From positions 2,570,727-2,634,726 of the forward strand of contig JAHNZQ020003150.1 in the NCBI GenBank assembly GCA_019155205.2: 64,000 nucleotides of DNA, read 5' to 3'. This DNA comes from Gracilaria vermiculophylla (lineage: Eukaryota; Rhodophyta; Florideophyceae; Gracilariales; Gracilariaceae). The position numbers and the translations under genes are program-made. The notes under the pieces are model-generated. The model was not told the DNA's origin. It saw nothing but the letters and a program-made list of their open reading frames with translations, and ran no database searches. Position 1 is the stretch's first letter, and the number at the start of each line of letters is the position of its first letter. Shown here one piece after another: positions 34,560 to 46,089 of this stretch.

Positions 34560-34713
34560 GTGGAAGCCTCTGCGAATGATTACAGGCTCCATCTTAGATG
34601 GCTTCTTCGACCTCCAAAACTCGTAGGGAAGTGTAAACCACTGAGATCTTCCGCAAACAAATTCTCAAAGAGAAGAAACAGATTGAAGTGATCTTTCCAA
34701 GTCAGGAAACCAC

Positions 34714-35432
34714 TTCTTGTGCAATAGCCCGCAAGCGGAAAAAGCACAACAAGACGTCTGAATCTTTCTCTGCAGAGGTAGTTCGGCGGTAGAGCCCTCT
34801 TGAGGGAGCAAGACTACAGTGTCGGGTGTGAGACTGAGTTTTTCCCCCGGCCGAACTTGGTGGGAGAGGTGTAAAAGAGACGCCCACTATGTCGGTGTAT
34901 GAGTGTGCGATGCGTCCATGGAGAGAAAAGATGGGAAAGCAAGGGGAAGCCCGGGTAGCGGGATCCAGAAGGTGGAGGATGTACCACAAGAATGGGATAC
35001 AGGAAGTTAGCCGTAGACCAAACGATGGGGAGCCAAGTATGGGCGGTCTCAGTGAACAAAGCGGATGGGTAACCGTACGCTACGCGATATCCCTCGTGAA
35101 ATGCAAATACCAATGTAAGCGGAGGTCTCAGAGCCAGGACGTTGAGAACTGCTTACTGAGGGCGGCGGTAAGAATGCTGGTGCCCTTAAGTGCTGTAGAG
35201 CGAATTAAGTAAATAGAGAAAATCCCAAATAAATAATTAAATACACGGCCATTAGAGCCACCATCCATGCAACGCCCCAGGCACTTGTACTTAGAAAGCT
35301 CTCCGTGCCATACGTATTGGACTGGGGCCGCCGGCCGCTCGCGCAATACTTCGTCACATCAATCTTCAACCGTGGCTTTCTCAGTACGTGCCTACATGCG
35401 GAAGTACCGCGAAAGACGGGCGTGCACCTAAA
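34714..35432 (-). repeat. gypsy-2 5' LTR
   Basis: Aligns with 24381-25048 and with the solo copies. Landmarks on the + strand: TGCAATAGCCCGCAAGCGG, GGTAGTTCGGCGGTAGAGC, CGATATCCCTCGTG, AAATAAATAATTAAATAC, CGGGCGTGCACC. The end near 34714 reads TCTTGTGC where the family has TGTAGTGC. Confidence 0.85.
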
Positions 35433-35437
35433 AAACG

Positions 35438-36915
35438 TCCGGAAAACGTAATCAAGTGTAGACCTTACTGAAAATTCGTAAGGAGGTGAGATACAATTGT
35501 TTTAAAGGCCATTAATGTTTCAATGATGCATTTTTATACACCCATTCGAAGAAGTTATTGTCGCAAAGGGTATTTACTCACAATTGCGTGAGCGATGGCT
35601 CACCAAGAAGCGACTGGGTATGTCTTGGTGGCCGAGAAGGTTGTCAGGCCCCTCTCGGATTAGCCTTGAGCCCAAAAAGCACACGTTGAAAGCATTCTTC
35701 ACTTCTTTATAAGTTCTTCTCTCTCCAATATGTCAGTCAGGTTCTCGTTCGCGACGGATTCTAGCCCACGTATGCTTTCTACGTCATTCTCAGGATTTTT
35801 GTTACTTTTTATTGTCTTCAATGACCTAATAGATTGCCGCCCCAGAGTTGGTGCGTATATTGAGATTTTCAAGTAGACTTTGCCTTTGAGCAGCAGATAT
35901 CCTGGTTCCCATTCCGAGTGAAGGACACCTAGCGGTGAGGGCCTTCTCGCGCGGGTGGGGTACATTTGTTTCTCCGTCTTTTCCTTCTGGTGAAGCCCAT
36001 CTTGGTGACGGAGGTGTCCGTCCGGCTGTAATCTGTACTTTGCAGCGTATTTTATCGGCTCCATAGCCTTTTGAGTCGGACGCTGTTTTATGTCCGGTGC
36101 TCTGTTTCCAGGCCTTTGGCAGTCCAATAGCCGTTACGGATGAGCTTTGTGCTACGTGCAATCAGCGGTACTTTTCTGGAAGGTCGAAAACCTTCTCCTG
36201 ATCAATATTATACTAGTTCTACAGGTCTGACGTCATCTTACCTTTCCAGTGTTCGTGCGTTATCCGTGATAGGTTGTTAGAGCCTTCCTTTCCATTGCAA
36301 ATCACCGGACTTCATACGAAACATTGATTGGGCGACGGATCTTCACTCCGTCTGCTGCATTAGATGCGTAACAACGTGAAACTCTTTTCGTCACAGTGGC
36401 AGTGAATAATACCTGCTTCTCCGAAAGTTTTGATTTCCAAACAAATTTGTAGAACGGCAATAGCTCATCTTTGATAGAATGCTTCTATTTTCCGCAGCCT
36501 GTTGGGGAGGCAATGTAGGAAGTCCGATTCTGTACAATGCTTTTAAAAAGAGGACCAATTTTGACGGTTGTAGGCCAATGTACTCTCTCACAAAGAGGTT
36601 TCGGAAAAATATAGAAACAAGTGGTCACGCCCCTGATGGCTAACGAAAATGGATGCATATGCGCGATCTTGAGAGTTCCTGATGAACAACGAAGCCAAGG
36701 CGTCAAATCATTTGCCAGCCAACCAAAACGGATGACTCCTTGCGACCTTGGGAAACGCATTTGGGCAACGATATGCTTCGAAGATGGTACTAGGACGGTC
36801 GAAGAAAAAAAAGTGACACTACCAAATGTAGTACTGCGAAGCGAAAGATGCAATTCGAAAAAGAGTATGGGTGATTCTCATATAGTAACAGCAGATTGTT
36901 CGTCTTTAATGGAAG
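35438..36915. other. Stretch right of gypsy-2 without a recognisable gene
   Basis: It should begin with the displaced end of the piggyBac copy, but only weak similarity is visible. Two open frames (36161-35699 on minus, 36621-36941 on plus, about 106-150 codons) match no family I know; the second has a transposase-like composition but no catalytic motif. Confidence 0.4.
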
Positions 36916-36919
36916 ATAA

Positions 36920-37095
36920 TGTAGTGTGGTATCTTATTTAGCTTGAAAGGACAATACCGTATGCAATTCAATACATGAACACAGTGTAGCATAACGACTG
37001 TGTTCCGAACAGTATTTGACGACAGTGTGGCTTGCCCACTGTCTTTGTGTTTTTGTTTTTCCCAATACCTTTATCTGTCTTACTCATTGTCTGCC
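36920..37095 (-). repeat. Member 1 of a dispersed protein-coding repeat pair
   Basis: On the minus strand the segment RYWEKQKHKDSGQATLSS, then NTV-x-NTV and LNCIRYCPFKL, aligns with RYWYWATQNHTDSLKARLSS, then TVSKTV and LNRIGYRQFNL at 62760-62925. The DNA matches too (GACGACAGTSTGGCTT, CCCAATACC). Probably two remnants of one transposon protein that I cannot name. Confidence 0.5.
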
Positions 37096-37600
37096 AGTCG
37101 TTAGCAGCTCTACGTCGACTGGTATGTGATTTTGATGACCCATTTGCTGATGTCTTTTGGTCCAACCAAAGCTTGGTTGAGATAATTGATGGGTCCTCTG
37201 TCCCAATCGTGCCCTAACCGGTACCGTAATGTTTGCAGAGTCTTAAGTTCGTTGGTAGTCTTCCTGTTTTTAGTCGATTACTTGTGCTACTAACATCCAG
37301 TCTCATCTGCACAAAAATGTTTTTCGAATCTCAATCATTTTGGCAAATGTCTATCAAAATATAAGACTTTTTCGTAAAGCATAGGCTTTTGCTGTGCATT
37401 GAGTGCTTTCGCTCAACCACGACCTTGCAGCGAACAATGATTCGAATTATGGGTTCGAAAGAGCGCTCATCGAGGGCATCTGAACTGCCTGTCTCAATTA
37501 ACATCGTCACTCTAGAATGCCGCGATTTAGAGCACAAAAGCCCTGATGTTTCTCATCGTTTTCTATCATGCAAGAAGATAAGCGACTCCAGTTCACAGTC

Positions 37601-37810
37601 TTAGCCAGTCTCAATACGACACTTGAAGCTCTTTGGCAGCCCGATTAGCCGCTTCTCGTTTTCAACATGCTGACGCACGATTCGGAAGCACGAGAATAAA
37701 TAGTGGCAGTACGGGCAATGTCGCTGTTCCAGAACGCGTGACAAGGCGGCGACATATTCATGCGGATCGGCATCAAAATGGCGGCGTTCAAAATTCCGAG
37801 GCTGTTGCAT
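37601..37810 (-). pseudogene. Zinc-finger protein fragment
   Basis: A 69-codon frame holds HCPYCHYLFSCFRIVRQHV, one C2H2-like finger (C-x2-C-x12-H) whose second His is not clear. The finger style resembles the intact gene 1.2 kb downstream on the other strand. Likely the relic of a related gene; could be chance. Confidence 0.3.
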
Positions 37811-39041
37811 TCTGCGCTGTCGCTAGTCAGCCCTCGATTGCGCTATAGTTGTTGGGTTTTGCGCTAAACTTGATTGGTTTTGGGAAACGTTCAGCAATAA
37901 ACCGATGATCATTTTGTTTTCCGCATTGGCGGTCCCCGTCGATTGGCTGGCATGAGCTTCAAAACTGGTTTCCCGCTTTTTAATGGTTTGTCGTCTTGGT
38001 GATCAAACAGCGAGCTTTTGTGTTTCCAAAAGTCATTATGAAGAAACAGATGTATTTATAATTTTTATTTATTTATTTTCTTCATCAGCTGCTCGTAAAT
38101 GTAGCTCTGACGAACTTGTAATACATTGAGATGCGATGACTTCAAAAACTGATGTCTCTAATACGAAGCTATGGCATGCTCGGATTAATTGGGAATGCTT
38201 TCTTATTTCTCTTCCAACAAAATAATCAACCAGCAACGGAAAATAACATTCGTGGCACAGTTTATTCTCGTATTTATGAATTTCTTTTCAAGACTTTCAA
38301 TTGATGAATATGATTGAAAAAAAAAACTCATATGATCAACAACTTTTCTAATTCTACCACGTGTGTGCTACAGATTCACACGGTATTTAATATCTTTCGA
38401 AAAAGCGTATCTTTAAAGTTGTGATATGTACAATTTCAAAAAGAAAGCCGTTCTAAATACGGCAATGACGAAAACTACCCCGGGACACGTTTAGTGACGA
38501 AGCATCAAGAGCCTCCATCCTCTCCAGTTTTCAGAATTAATTAACAGTTCTACGGAAATCTATTGGACGTGAAATGAAATTTTGACCTAATATTTTGAAA
38601 CTTTTCATTGAGTAAATGGATCGCCTCAGTTTTACAAAGTGCTACAATTTTTGGAGATTGAGAAAGGTTAGAAAAGTTTTGGAATTAAAGTATTTCTTTC
38701 ATTGTAAAACTTTTAAAAGAATCTAAGGCTGTTATGATCCCGAAACCCCGTGTTTGAATCTTTCAATGTTTGATTACTTTAGTCATGGTTTAATCAGAAC
38801 GCGTCCAATATATTAGACATATTTATGACGTATAGCAAAAGAATCATCACAAATTTGTTTGATGCAGACCAAAACAAGTTTGAATACCGAGAAACAGAAG
38901 ATATAGAAACCATCTTGAAAATTCGTCTCGCAATATTTGACAGAATTGGAGAAACTCGCTTAGGGTAATAACGTATAAGAATATCATGAGCACGTTTACG
39001 AAAAGATTGGTGGCCACTTAACATACAAGGCTATTCACAAA
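37811..39041. other. AT-rich stretch upstream of the zinc-finger gene
   Basis: No coding signal. Contains TTTATTTATTTATTTTC near 38060 and several A/T runs. Its last few hundred bases would include the promoter of the downstream gene; I see no definite TATA element. Confidence 0.4.
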
Positions 39042-39725
39042 ATGCAATCATCAGGGAGTGATGGAAATAGTGGTGGCAGTAACGGTAGAGACAGGCGGAC
39101 AAAGCGTGCAGGGTCTTCTAATTTTTCTCAAGGAAAGTCTCACAAAAAGCAAAAGGTTGCAGATAAGCATTCCTTAAATTTTATCCTAAACTCAAGATCT
39201 CCGTCGTCTTCCTCTCGCTCCAGCTGTTCAGGCGAAGGACAGTCAGGACAGGTGGACCAGGGATTCATGTCAGGAAGCAGTGCCGATCCTAGCGAAATGG
39301 CCTTTTTCTCCATTGCAGCTCGGAGCGGTGTTGCATCTTCTACGGGAGGAGTCGCCGGGTCGGTGGCTTCCAGTACTGCACCTATGAGCTCAGGTGGCGG
39401 AAATGTGCATTTGGAAGCCTCTGCTAGCAACTCTCCCAGCAGTAACCAAAGGCAAGCCGGCTTTTCGTGTCTGTACTGTACCACTGGACACGGTTTCACC
39501 ACGATAAGATATTTGAGGATGCACGTGCGCAGATGTCACGGTCCTTTTCACTGTCATCGATGCCATTTTGTGGGTGACAGCCGCCAAGAGATAGACGCTC
39601 ATTTTAACACCAGACACCGAACTTACCGTGTTTTGCAGTCTTGTCCGTATTGTTCGAGTGGTTTCTATGAAGAAGCAATGAATGATCATTTGAGAACTTG
39701 TCCAATTAAAAACAAAGCTTCGTAA
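39042..39725 (+). CDS. C2H2-type zinc-finger protein, 227 residues
   Basis: One uninterrupted frame from ATG 39042 to TAA. Residues 1-140 are low-complexity: Ser/Gly-rich with a basic stretch (KSHKKQK, about residues 32-38) that could be a nuclear localisation signal. The C-terminal third has three Cys/His fingers: CLYC-x14-H-x4-H near residue 143, CHRC-x12-H-x4-H near 171 and CPYC-x11-H-x3-C at 201-220. Finger 1 has a stretched loop and finger 3 is CCHC. Probably a nuclear DNA- or RNA-binding regulator (inference). It has no transposon motif and its frame is intact among wrecked elements, so I read it as a host gene. An AATAAA follows 28 bases after the stop. The start is the first ATG; an ACAAA context precedes it. 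Confidence 0.75.
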   Translation: MQSSGSDGNSGGSNGRDRRTKRAGSSNFSQGKSHKKQKVADKHSLNFILNSRSPSSSSRSSCSGEGQSGQVDQGFMSGSSADPSEMAFFSIAARSGVASSTGGVAGSVASSTAPMSSGGGNVHLEASASNSPSSNQRQAGFSCLYCTTGHGFTTIRYLRMHVRRCHGPFHCHRCHFVGDSRQEIDAHFNTRHRTYRVLQSCPYCSSGFYEEAMNDHLRTCPIKNKAS

Positions 39726-39753
39726 CGGAAGCGGTTTGATTTCTATAGTACGG

Positions 39754-39759
39754 AATAAA
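39754..39759 (+). terminator. Polyadenylation signal of the zinc-finger gene
   Basis: AATAAA, 28 bases after the stop codon of the 39042-39725 gene, followed by an A/T-rich stretch. Confidence 0.55.
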
Positions 39760-41417
39760 TATATTTAGCTTTTGTTACGTTATTTCATTTGAAACGTATT
39801 TGTTCGTGCATTTGGTGAGCGAACATCCTTCCATCTTGCTCATGGTGTAACCCAGGTTTGATGGAAGACAGAACTAGATACGTCAATCAAAAGTAGTTGT
39901 GAACTATATTATCCTTCGTTTTGAGAAAGTTTGCATAACTTATGTACAGCCCGTGTTTGCTTCTAAGGTACTTTGTAGAGGTCCGAACATTATCGGTTTC
40001 GATATTCTTTGATTAGTTAATCAAGGTAATCTATTGCAAAACCATCTATCGCGGCATCTATTGATGCTCTTTTTAAATTGAAACAAGACCATGCATCGCT
40101 AAATGTAGTGCAAAATATGAAATCAAATTGTACTGGAAAAAAAATAGCGTTCTGACGAATGAAAGTTGTCAGGTTTTGCTAGAAGAACAAAAACTTTTGG
40201 CAAATAAGTGGATAAAAATCCTTTGATGAACGTGGAAGAGAGCTCACCCGCGTGAATCTCCCGTGGCGCAAGGAACTCTTTGCGGCTCGGTGATGCAATC
40301 GCGCTTTGTGCTAAAATGCGGGTGTCCACGGCGCTAAAAGACCCAACGCAGCGGCATAGCGATCACTTACGATGGGGAGTTTGCACTGTACGAAATACAT
40401 CTCCCCTCTGATTGTGGGAGGCTCTACCATACTGCGTGCGCTGCGCATTTGGCGAATAAAGTCGACCAACGGCAATTCGCTACGCCGATGAGCAAGGCAG
40501 CGCACGCTCACACTGGCGACACGAAGGGAAGCGGAGCTCACCCCCACAAAAGCATACCGGTGAAACATCGACTGCAATTTGAGATAACTTCGCTGCTCAC
40601 TGAGCTAGAGCCAGAACGTCCCATGTGCACGATGCAACTGACACTTGAATGATGTTGGCCGTGGGAAATCTTTCGCAAAAAACATTGTCAAGTTGTGGAG
40701 CGGTAAACCGCCCTACTCTTCGCGGAATTCTGCAGAGTGGGGATGGTCCTGTTCTTCAGGCACTTGAAATTCATCGGCAAGCGGCTGTAATGATACTTTA
40801 CGCCGTTTCGTGCCGTGAACATTTGATCCAGGATAAACGTTTAGTTTTGTTGCGGAGAAAACGAAGTCTCATGCACGTGATTGTTCGAAAGTAAACGTGG
40901 ATTCTGCTGTTTTTCTTTGAGAATCAGCCAGGCTCCTCTTCTTATGGCATCCTCCGCTTTGCAGTGTTTCAAAACTCGTGTGGTTCACAGAGCAGATATT
41001 TCACAGTCGCGGAAAACACACCACCATTCTAGCTGTTGACCATCTTCGTGGCTAAACGCGTATATCCGTGTTACAAGTTCCCCGGTGGCCGGTACAGTAA
41101 GGTGCTAGTTTTCCAGAAAGAGTGAACCAGCATCATAAGTTTCGAGCGGCTGTTTTCTGCCAATTCGCACACTCGTGACGATGTTGGCAACCGCAGTGGG
41201 CACCACTGCGGGTGGTCCTCGCACCGGTCCCGTTTTTGCAGATGCTCCTTCGAGCCGTTCGCTCTAAGCGAGATTCCCTTCCATGCGCGCTCCACCGCTC
41301 CGCCAGGCGCGAGCCTTCAAGCTGCACCCGCCCTGAAGGCGTCTGCGACCAACGAAGGGGACGGAAAGGCGCCCACCGCCGCCTGCGGGGCGATGCTGCA
41401 CTGCACTCCAACCACGT
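39760..41417. other. Stretch with small unassigned frames
   Basis: Two adjoining + strand frames (40449-40652 and 40649-40894, overlapping by four bases) give 67 and 81 codons and match nothing I know; together they could be a broken gene. GC rises sharply from about 41180 towards the Kazal-like gene. Confidence 0.35.
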
Positions 41418-41903
41418 CTAGCGGCGACCGCACTGGGCGGCGCCCACGACGGCGCCGCCGTCCACGCACTCGCACACACACGCGTTGAGTGCCCAGCGCG
41501 CGCCCGCGCCGCCCGCGCCCGCGCAGCACACGGGCGACAGGTCGGGCGCGCACGCGCCGCCGGCCGGGCAGTCCGCGCCGCCAGCGCTCGCGCACAGGCC
41601 GTCCGCGACGACGGCGCAGTCCGGCACGCACTCGCACTCGCAGCGGTTGCCGTACGTCTCGCGTGCGCCGCCGCGCTCGCCGCACACGGGCGCGTAGATG
41701 TGCGGGCAGACGCACGGCGGGAACAAGGAGACCAACTGCGCGGCGCGCGCACGGAGCGCGGGCGCGGTCGGCGACGGCGCGGCGACGGCGCTCGCGGCGA
41801 GCGTGACGATGACGCAGAGTGCGGCGGCGGCACGCACGGCGCCGCGAAGGCGCGCGGCGCGTGCGCGCTGTCTGGCAGCAGCTGCGGGGATGGCGGCGCG
41901 CAT
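41418..41903 (-). CDS. Kazal-like secreted protein, very GC-rich
   Basis: 161 codons. I chose the ATG at 41903 because it sits in GCCGCCACCATGCG, a perfect Kozak context, and puts an N-terminal signal sequence first: basic RQRARAARLRG, then hydrophobic AALCVIVTLAASAVAA. A longer frame reaches 42056 but has no such start. The mature part has two Cys-rich repeats: CVCPHIYAPVCGERGG-x4-TYGNRCECEC (Kazal signature C-P-x4-PVCG...YGN-x-C) and CAPDLSPVCCAG...NACVCEC. Kazal domains inhibit serine proteases in the secretory path; here the reactive-site identity is unknown. GC is far above the neighbours and third positions are almost all G or C, so it has a different base history. Possible transfer, or a gene under strong codon bias. 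Confidence 0.7.
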   Translation of the reverse strand: MRAAIPAAAARQRARAARLRGAVRAAAALCVIVTLAASAVAAPSPTAPALRARAAQLVSLFPPCVCPHIYAPVCGERGGARETYGNRCECECVPDCAVVADGLCASAGGADCPAGGACAPDLSPVCCAGAGGAGARWALNACVCECVDGGAVVGAAQCGRR

Positions 41904-44524
41904 GGTGGCGGCGTACTGGAAGGCGGGCTCGAGGTTGCGACAAGAGCTCGTCAGGAGGGGGACCGAGCGCGGCGCCTCGTGAGGTAACGCGGCAGCGCGA
42001 CGAGTGGTGGCCGGCAGGCGCTCCGTGTAAAGTACGCCGCCCAAAGATGTGGGCAATCATTAAAAAAGAAAAGTCTAAAAATTGAACTTGACTGATTAAA
42101 AGATACCAAAGATTTACCTTTTTCGCTACGAATTAGAGTGGAACTACATTACAATTCGGTCAAGCAAATGCATTCTAAAGAAGTCAATCAAATATGTTTT
42201 GATAACCCTTGTACTGTACACTTGTATACCGTCCAAAGCAGTTCGAAACAAAAGTTTTGGCAGGTAAAATAAATCAAAAGTTATTGAGAGAAACCTGCAC
42301 TGCTCCGCAAGAATTCTTTCGAAATCGTTCCAACTTGTAGCGTTGATTAAATGAAGAACCACTGCTTTAAAAATTGTAAAAAGTCTACTAGGAAGAACTA
42401 AAAAATTTCAAAAATATATTCGAGTGCAAACATGAAATAGAAAACAGAAGCACATTCCAAATATGAAACCTAAATTGAGAAACTACATCCATGTCATCTG
42501 ACAAATTACTTGAATAAAAAATGCTAACTGGCAACATGAATTGAAGAAGAAAACAATGCTATCTTGAATATAAAATCATATACAGATACTTGTTTAGCAG
42601 TCGAAGATTGTGTAACTATGTTTCATGAGTCCATTGAATCAAGGTCAAAAGGCCAGCAAGATTTTTCCCATATTTCGGAAAATAAGATAATGTCAAACGA
42701 AACGAAACTAGAAGAACGACGTTGATCTAAATCTTGTCCGAAGTAGAATCAGCTAATGAAAAAAAGGACAAATATAAAGGGTTTAGAATCAAACTTCCTG
42801 TAGGTGAGGGTACAAAAGTCTAAAAAAGAATACATAAGAAACCTTTCGAGAAGCTTACCAGGAAGCCATCTAGGCTTGGCTGTGACGTTTAAAAATGTTA
42901 CATAATATCTATGTCTAGAAGAAAAACCCCAAACATACTTCAGGGAAAAGCAAAATAAACAATAGTGAACAAAACGAAAATATCGAATTCTTTCAAGGAA
43001 AATATAAAGCAGAAAAAGGATTTGATCTCTGTTTTTTAAAAGTTGAAAGAGAAAATGTCAATAAAACGTGCAATTTAGTTAAAACATAAGTGAATAATAA
43101 ACTTGTTCCAGTAAAAAAAACTGCGAAGAAAGTTTCTGTATCACTTTCGAATGCAAAAAAAATAAATATAAAAATTTTGAAATCTGGTATCTGAACCATG
43201 AAGATTCTGTTTTTAAAACCAAGTGATGAAGAAATGATTCTCGGAGAACCGCTTGAAATATATTAATCCTGTATCAATAAGGCCCGTTCTGTGTCTGTAC
43301 CATTCTGTGAACCGTGAACTCTGGTTTGAACTCGTTTCAATTTAGTTTCAGTCTTTTATTTTACAAAAAACATAAGGACAAATGTCGAGCGACACATTAA
43401 CTCCACGTTCCAGAGTATGCAGGCCCTCTCTTCCTTAACATGGAACAAAACATTTAGTCACAAAATACAGAAAACCTTTTCAAGGTAGTAGCAAGAAAAT
43501 ATACTCAAAAGCACTAGCAACCATGCCAAAGAAAAGCGAAACTTTCACTGTGAAGTTTTCGTATTTTGTGTGCCACAATACATTCTTTGATGATCAAAAA
43601 CAACAATCATAATCTTCAGTGTTTGTTATCGTACCATGTATTTAATTCTCAAGCTCATATGCACTCTTTGCAATAGTGTCAAAATCGCAATTGCGCACGC
43701 TTTATTCAAGTATTCAATTGAAATTGCGGCGAAAAAAGTAAAACTGTTCCGAAGTAGCATCGTCATTGCAGCCAAAAGAACTGCTCTTTGATACCGTGCA
43801 GCTCTTAACCACGGCAAAATATTTGGATGCATCATGGCTCTACAGAATAGAGTGATCAACTGTATGTTGTATATTTCTGGAAACATTACACGCTCTTAAA
43901 TCAACCTCACCGGATACAAAAATGCCAAAAACAGAAACGAAATGTAATGAAGAAAATTCTCGTTTTCAGCATTTTATGAAGAGACTTTTTCTAGGCTTAC
44001 TTTTTACTTTTGACACGGTTGCATTAGAAAGCCGACGACTATCTTCAAAAGAAAAATCAGATCCTATGAAATACTTCGTCAGAAAAACGTCTTTTGCAAT
44101 TTGTACACAAGCAACAGGGCAGGTCGACTCTAAGTTTTCTTTTGTTTTTGCCCAGAATTCAGGTAAGGCACATGAAGCTACAGCGTTCATCAACACAAAA
44201 TTTTACGAACTATCGCGCGAAACCGATATACGTCCTTGGAACGCTGTGGTAGCTAATTAAACGAGCGCAAACGAACTAAGAGCTCTCTAACTTTATCTAA
44301 AGAGTGATCTAAACAGTATAAAAGATATATGACAGTAGGTTGAATAGAACTTTGCCTTTTTTGCCTGATGCTCTTTGTTAACTAAGAGCACCACTCCTTT
44401 ATATAGACTTTAGATTCTCCTCAGTGGAGAAATCTGGAACAAATTTGTAAGTTTTCCAGCTCAGCAAACTAAGCTGGACAGCTTCCAAACACTTCTAGTA
44501 CCGTCGATGAACTATTTTTCACCA
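41904..44524. other. AT-rich stretch without a convincing gene
   Basis: After the GC-rich upstream region (to about 42040) composition drops abruptly to A/T-rich non-coding DNA. The only frame above 100 codons that starts with ATG and does not overlap a better one is 43922-44260 (+, 112 codons, basic, one hydrophobic stretch GLLFTFDTVAL); I do not recognise it. Confidence 0.4.
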
Positions 44525-46080
44525 TCACACTAAATAAATAAAGTGTAACTTGCAAAATGTATTTCGCACATTTTCCCTTCTCGGATTATTGACGTCCTCT
44601 TCAATGTTACTGCAGTAATATTCCTGCTTGACGAATATATTCCTGCCATACTCCAGTAACGGTTTCATCTTTGTCCACAAATGATTTCGTGCTTTACCAC
44701 TCAGCATCATGAGTGGGCTCTCCTTTCATAAATGTCAGAAACTGATGTCCCTTTCCTCTTTTATTGTGCTTGAGAATGGCTGCAGCTTCATATTCTTTGC
44801 CTTCTTCTGTTTCTATCGGTTCTGGTCCTGGCGGAACAGATGCAGCTATATCAGCTGGTTATTCCTTGTGATGTATCGTATGGCTGAAATGGATAATAGG
44901 ATGAATCTTGATATGATTAGGGAGCTCAAGCTTCAAAAGATTTTTTTCAATTAACTTTCTAATTTCGAAAGATCCAAATCTTCTGACACATAGCTTATTA
45001 GATTCTTGAGACTTCGCATAGACATCATTTAACAATGAACTGTTGAGCCATTCTTTTTCTCCAACTTTATGTTTAGGAGCCCGATATTTCATAGAAGAGT
45101 ATGTTCTTTGGCCAGCTTTTGCAGTTTCGTAAGAGTACTGTGCATCTTCATGTGAGGCTTTCAGCTTTTCTTTGAAATCTTCCACATTTTGCACTGGAAT
45201 TTCTTTCTCAGAAAGCATGTAAGGCGGAGAATTCGGTGTCCATCCAAGATCCAATTCAAACGTTGACATCCAAGGATCATTAGGCACTTTGGAGTTGTAT
45301 GCAAACTCAGTTGCAGGCCGCAGTTCATCCAAGTCATTTTGATGGTAAACACAATAAGAATGTAGATAGTTTTCAAGCATTTTGTTCATGATTTCAGTCG
45401 CTCCATCAGTCTACGGATGTTTGCTCGTAGACATTTTAATCTGAACTCCACAAAGTTTCATCAAATGATCCATAAACGTGAATTTTATATTTGGATCTTG
45501 GTCTCAGGTTAGGCTATCCGGCATTCTATGGTGCTTAAAAACGTTTGCGAAGAAGGTATTTCCAGACTCTCCAGCTAAGTGATCAGTAGTGCACTTTTAG
45601 AAATGAACTGTTCTCCTCAACCGATCAACACTTATAGTTCTCGAATCAAACCCACCTTATTTGACTTGGGTAACTTGCGGTAAAGTCTGTAGACAATGAA
45701 ACCATCTTCTCTCTAGTAAGTCTAAAGATTCTGGGTCAGTTAACTTCTTCTTATTAGAGTCCTTAAACTGCAAACACCGCACGCATCCTTCGATATACGT
45801 CCGAACATCTGGACTCTTGTGCCTCCAATGAAAATTGCTAATTCTCGACAGTGTCTTTTCAAACTGAAAATGACCACTTATCTCAGAAACATATGCTAGT
45901 TACAACACACCGGACACGGAAGTTCTCAATAGGCAACGCTTTCCATTGTAGAAGAGTCTTTCACCATCTTCCTTGAACATTTGGAGTATCTTTTCCAGTT
46001 TCTATCTTTGAATCTGATCGTCTGGCCATTCATTTTTCATGACTTTCACAACAGGACCAAATAATTTATCTTCCTTGTAT
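44525..46080 (-). pseudogene. gypsy-3 integrase and chromodomain-like end
   Basis: The zinc region reads GHPGSEKTLSRISNFHWRHK and YIEGCVRCLQFKDSN; the core has DQDPNIKFTF and MSTSKHP-stop-TDGATEIMNKMLENYL; then a 176-residue frame (45389-44859) with PATEFAYNSKV and FELDLGWTPNSP, and the GPF-type tail IRRFGSFEI-like residues. After it, EYEAAAILKHNKRKG and KARNHLWTKMKPLLEYGRNI are the two ends of a chromodomain with its middle scrambled. Confidence 0.75.
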
Positions 46081-46089
46081 CGAGTTATC

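Larger units (their letters stand above)
22941..35432 (-). mobile_element. Ty3/gypsy chromovirus gypsy-2, 12.5 kb with nested insertions
   Basis: Minus-strand element: 5' LTR (35432-34714), gag, protease, RT, RNase H, integrase, chromodomain, an antisense ORF region, polypurine tract, 3' LTR (25048-24381 plus 23048-22941). AAACG flanks both ends (22936-22940 and 35433-35437; the right edge needs one extra A in an A-run). It is inserted in the right-hand piggyBac copy. The 3' LTR is split by an opposite solo LTR of the same family (23049-24380). Removing that insert leaves about 11.2 kb. All coding parts carry frameshifts or stops. Confidence 0.85.

Noticed and set aside
41264..42085. Several long GC-rich frames on both strands overlapping the Kazal-like gene
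   Set aside because: High GC removes stop codons in all frames. Only the 41903-41418 frame has a Kozak start, signal peptide and Cys pattern.
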